From Streptomyces sp. Root431 (GTDB lineage Bacteria > Actinomycetota > Actinomycetes > Streptomycetales > Streptomycetaceae), in the NCBI RefSeq assembly GCF_001426585.1, contig NZ_LMEI01000007.1:312227-376226 (forward strand): a DNA stretch of 64,000 bases, in the 5' to 3' direction. The translations under genes were made by a program, and so were the position numbers. Of the stretch, positions 63,157 to 64,000 are shown one piece after another. The notes under the pieces were generated by a model. The model was given only the letters and a program-made list of their open reading frames with translations, was not told the origin of the DNA and did no database searches. Position 1 is the stretch's first letter, and the number at the start of each line of letters is the position of its first letter.

Positions 63157-64000
63157 GTGAACGATTGGCGGATCTACCGTGGTGCCGGTCTTCCGCACGA
63201 CGAGATCCAGCGGCTGCCCGCCCCGCCGCCCTGGCGCGACTTCTCGGCCGGCGGCGCCGACGACACCCTGGCCGGGTCCGACCGGAGGCTCGGCGTCCGG
63301 CGCAGACTCGTCCAGAACCACCACCCCCGGCCCGCCGAGACCGACGCCGTCAACGCCGCCCTGTACCTGCGGCGCCCGCTCCTCGTCACCGGCAACCCCG
63401 GCACCGGCAAATCCACCCTCGCCCACGCCGTCGCCCACGAACTGCGCCTCGGCCGGGTGCTGCGCTGGCCGATCGTCAGCCGTACGACCTTGCAGGACGG
63501 CCTCTACCGCTACGACGCCATCGGCCGCCTCCAGGACGTCCAACTGGAGCGCGCCCAGGCCGGATCGCCCGGTTCCGCCGCGGCGGCCCCCGCCGGCATC
63601 GGCTCGTACATCCGGCTCGGACCGCTCGGCACCGCGCTGCTCCCCTCCGAGCAGCCCCGCGTGCTGCTCATCGACGAGCTCGACAAGAGCGATCTCGACC
63701 TGCCCAACGACCTCCTGAACGCCCTGGAGGAGGGCGAGTTCGCCATCCCCGAGCTGGAGCGGCTCGCCGACCGCGAGCCCGTCGTCGCGGTGCTCAGCGA
63801 CGACGGCCGCAAGGTGCCGGTGTACGGCGGCCGGGTCCGCTGCACCACTTTCCCCTTCATCGTGCTCACCTCCAACGGCGAACGGGACTTCCCCGCAGCG
63901 CTGTTGCGCCGCTGCATCCGCCTGGAGCTCGAAGCGCCCGGCGAGGAGCAGGTCGGCGCCATGATCGAGGCCCATCTCGGGGCCGAGGCCGCAGCGGGGG
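63157..64000 (+). CDS. MoxR-type AAA+ ATPase of the VMAP system (3' end outside window)
   Basis: 281 residues are visible; the gene continues past the window. Walker A GNPGTGKS (79-86), Walker B VLLIDELDKSD, sensor 1 LTSNGERDFP and the arginine-finger region ALLRRCIRLEL. MoxR ATPases remodel partner proteins, here the VMAP protease and an expected vWA protein. AGGAGGAG precedes the GTG at 63157. It is separated from the protease gene by 211 bp of low-complexity sequence (repeated ACGGGC and ACGCGC units). Confidence 0.9.
   Translation, partial: MNDWRIYRGAGLPHDEIQRLPAPPPWRDFSAGGADDTLAGSDRRLGVRRRLVQNHHPRPAETDAVNAALYLRRPLLVTGNPGTGKSTLAHAVAHELRLGRVLRWPIVSRTTLQDGLYRYDAIGRLQDVQLERAQAGSPGSAAAAPAGIGSYIRLGPLGTALLPSEQPRVLLIDELDKSDLDLPNDLLNALEEGEFAIPELERLADREPVVAVLSDDGRKVPVYGGRVRCTTFPFIVLTSNGERDFPAALLRRCIRLELEAPGEEQVGAMIEAHLGAEAAAG

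Overview
The window is high-GC actinobacterial chromosome and almost certainly Streptomyces. From memory, gene content and order follow the S. coelicolor core from about SCO5208 (hisN) through sigR-rsrA, nrdLM, dasR-dasABC, nagB, wblE, the sigH locus, an EshA-type encapsulin and sodN to the malic enzyme (about SCO5261). Other Streptomyces marks are nickel superoxide dismutase, WhiB-like, DasR and SnpA/SnpR genes, long perfect GC-rich terminator hairpins and many apparently leaderless genes. No rRNA, tRNA, CRISPR array or intact insertion sequence was recognised.

1-9.5 kb: end of a catalase gene, CBS-pair protein, hisN, a TetR gene, a guanidinium-exporter-like SMR gene, the aroA-rsgA pair, an M50 membrane peptidase, a YedK/HMCES-type DNA-repair protein, an alpha/beta hydrolase and the thiol-stress pair sigR-rsrA behind a consensus SigR promoter. 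9.5-18.5 kb: two translationally coupled membrane HD proteins, a TPR protein, peptide deformylase, and class Ia ribonucleotide reductase (nrdL-nrdM) behind a cobalamin riboswitch and two candidate NrdR boxes.

18.5-29 kb: a monocarboxylate symporter pair (DUF3311-MctP), then the amino-sugar locus: dasR, dasABC, a GH3 hexosaminidase and nagB, with DasR (dre) sites at dasA and nagB. A divergent SDR/TetR pair follows. 29-38 kb: a PdtaS-like kinase, wblE, a lipid-kinase-like gene, the SigH-like sigma factor with its anti-sigma factor, a UBP zinc-finger protein divergent from a CPA1 antiporter, and a PLP-dependent deaminase. 38-41.3 kb: a cytoplasmic amidase divergent from a Family 2B (HK97-fold, cNMP-domain) encapsulin that is followed by a polyprenyl diphosphate synthase, its probable cargo.

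41.3-50 kb: TetR/reductase pair, small proteins, snapalysin and its LysR regulator, a GNAT gene with an inserted repeat, a scar where fragments of two genes meet (one the C-lobe of a Ser/Thr kinase), sodN-sodX, a CGNR regulator and a methyltransferase. 50-60 kb: a polar amino-acid ABC transporter, malic enzyme, a quinone-oxidoreductase-like enzyme, a secreted GH5 hydrolase with a hairpin over its ribosome-binding site, a PadR/DUF4097 pair and small hypotheticals.

60.4-64 kb: the start of an NTP-dependent conflict-type system: a trypsin-co-occurring-domain protein, a trypsin-VMAP fusion and a MoxR-like AAA+ ATPase cut by the window edge. The expected vWA partner would lie beyond it. This and the encapsulin module are the two most interesting systems here.
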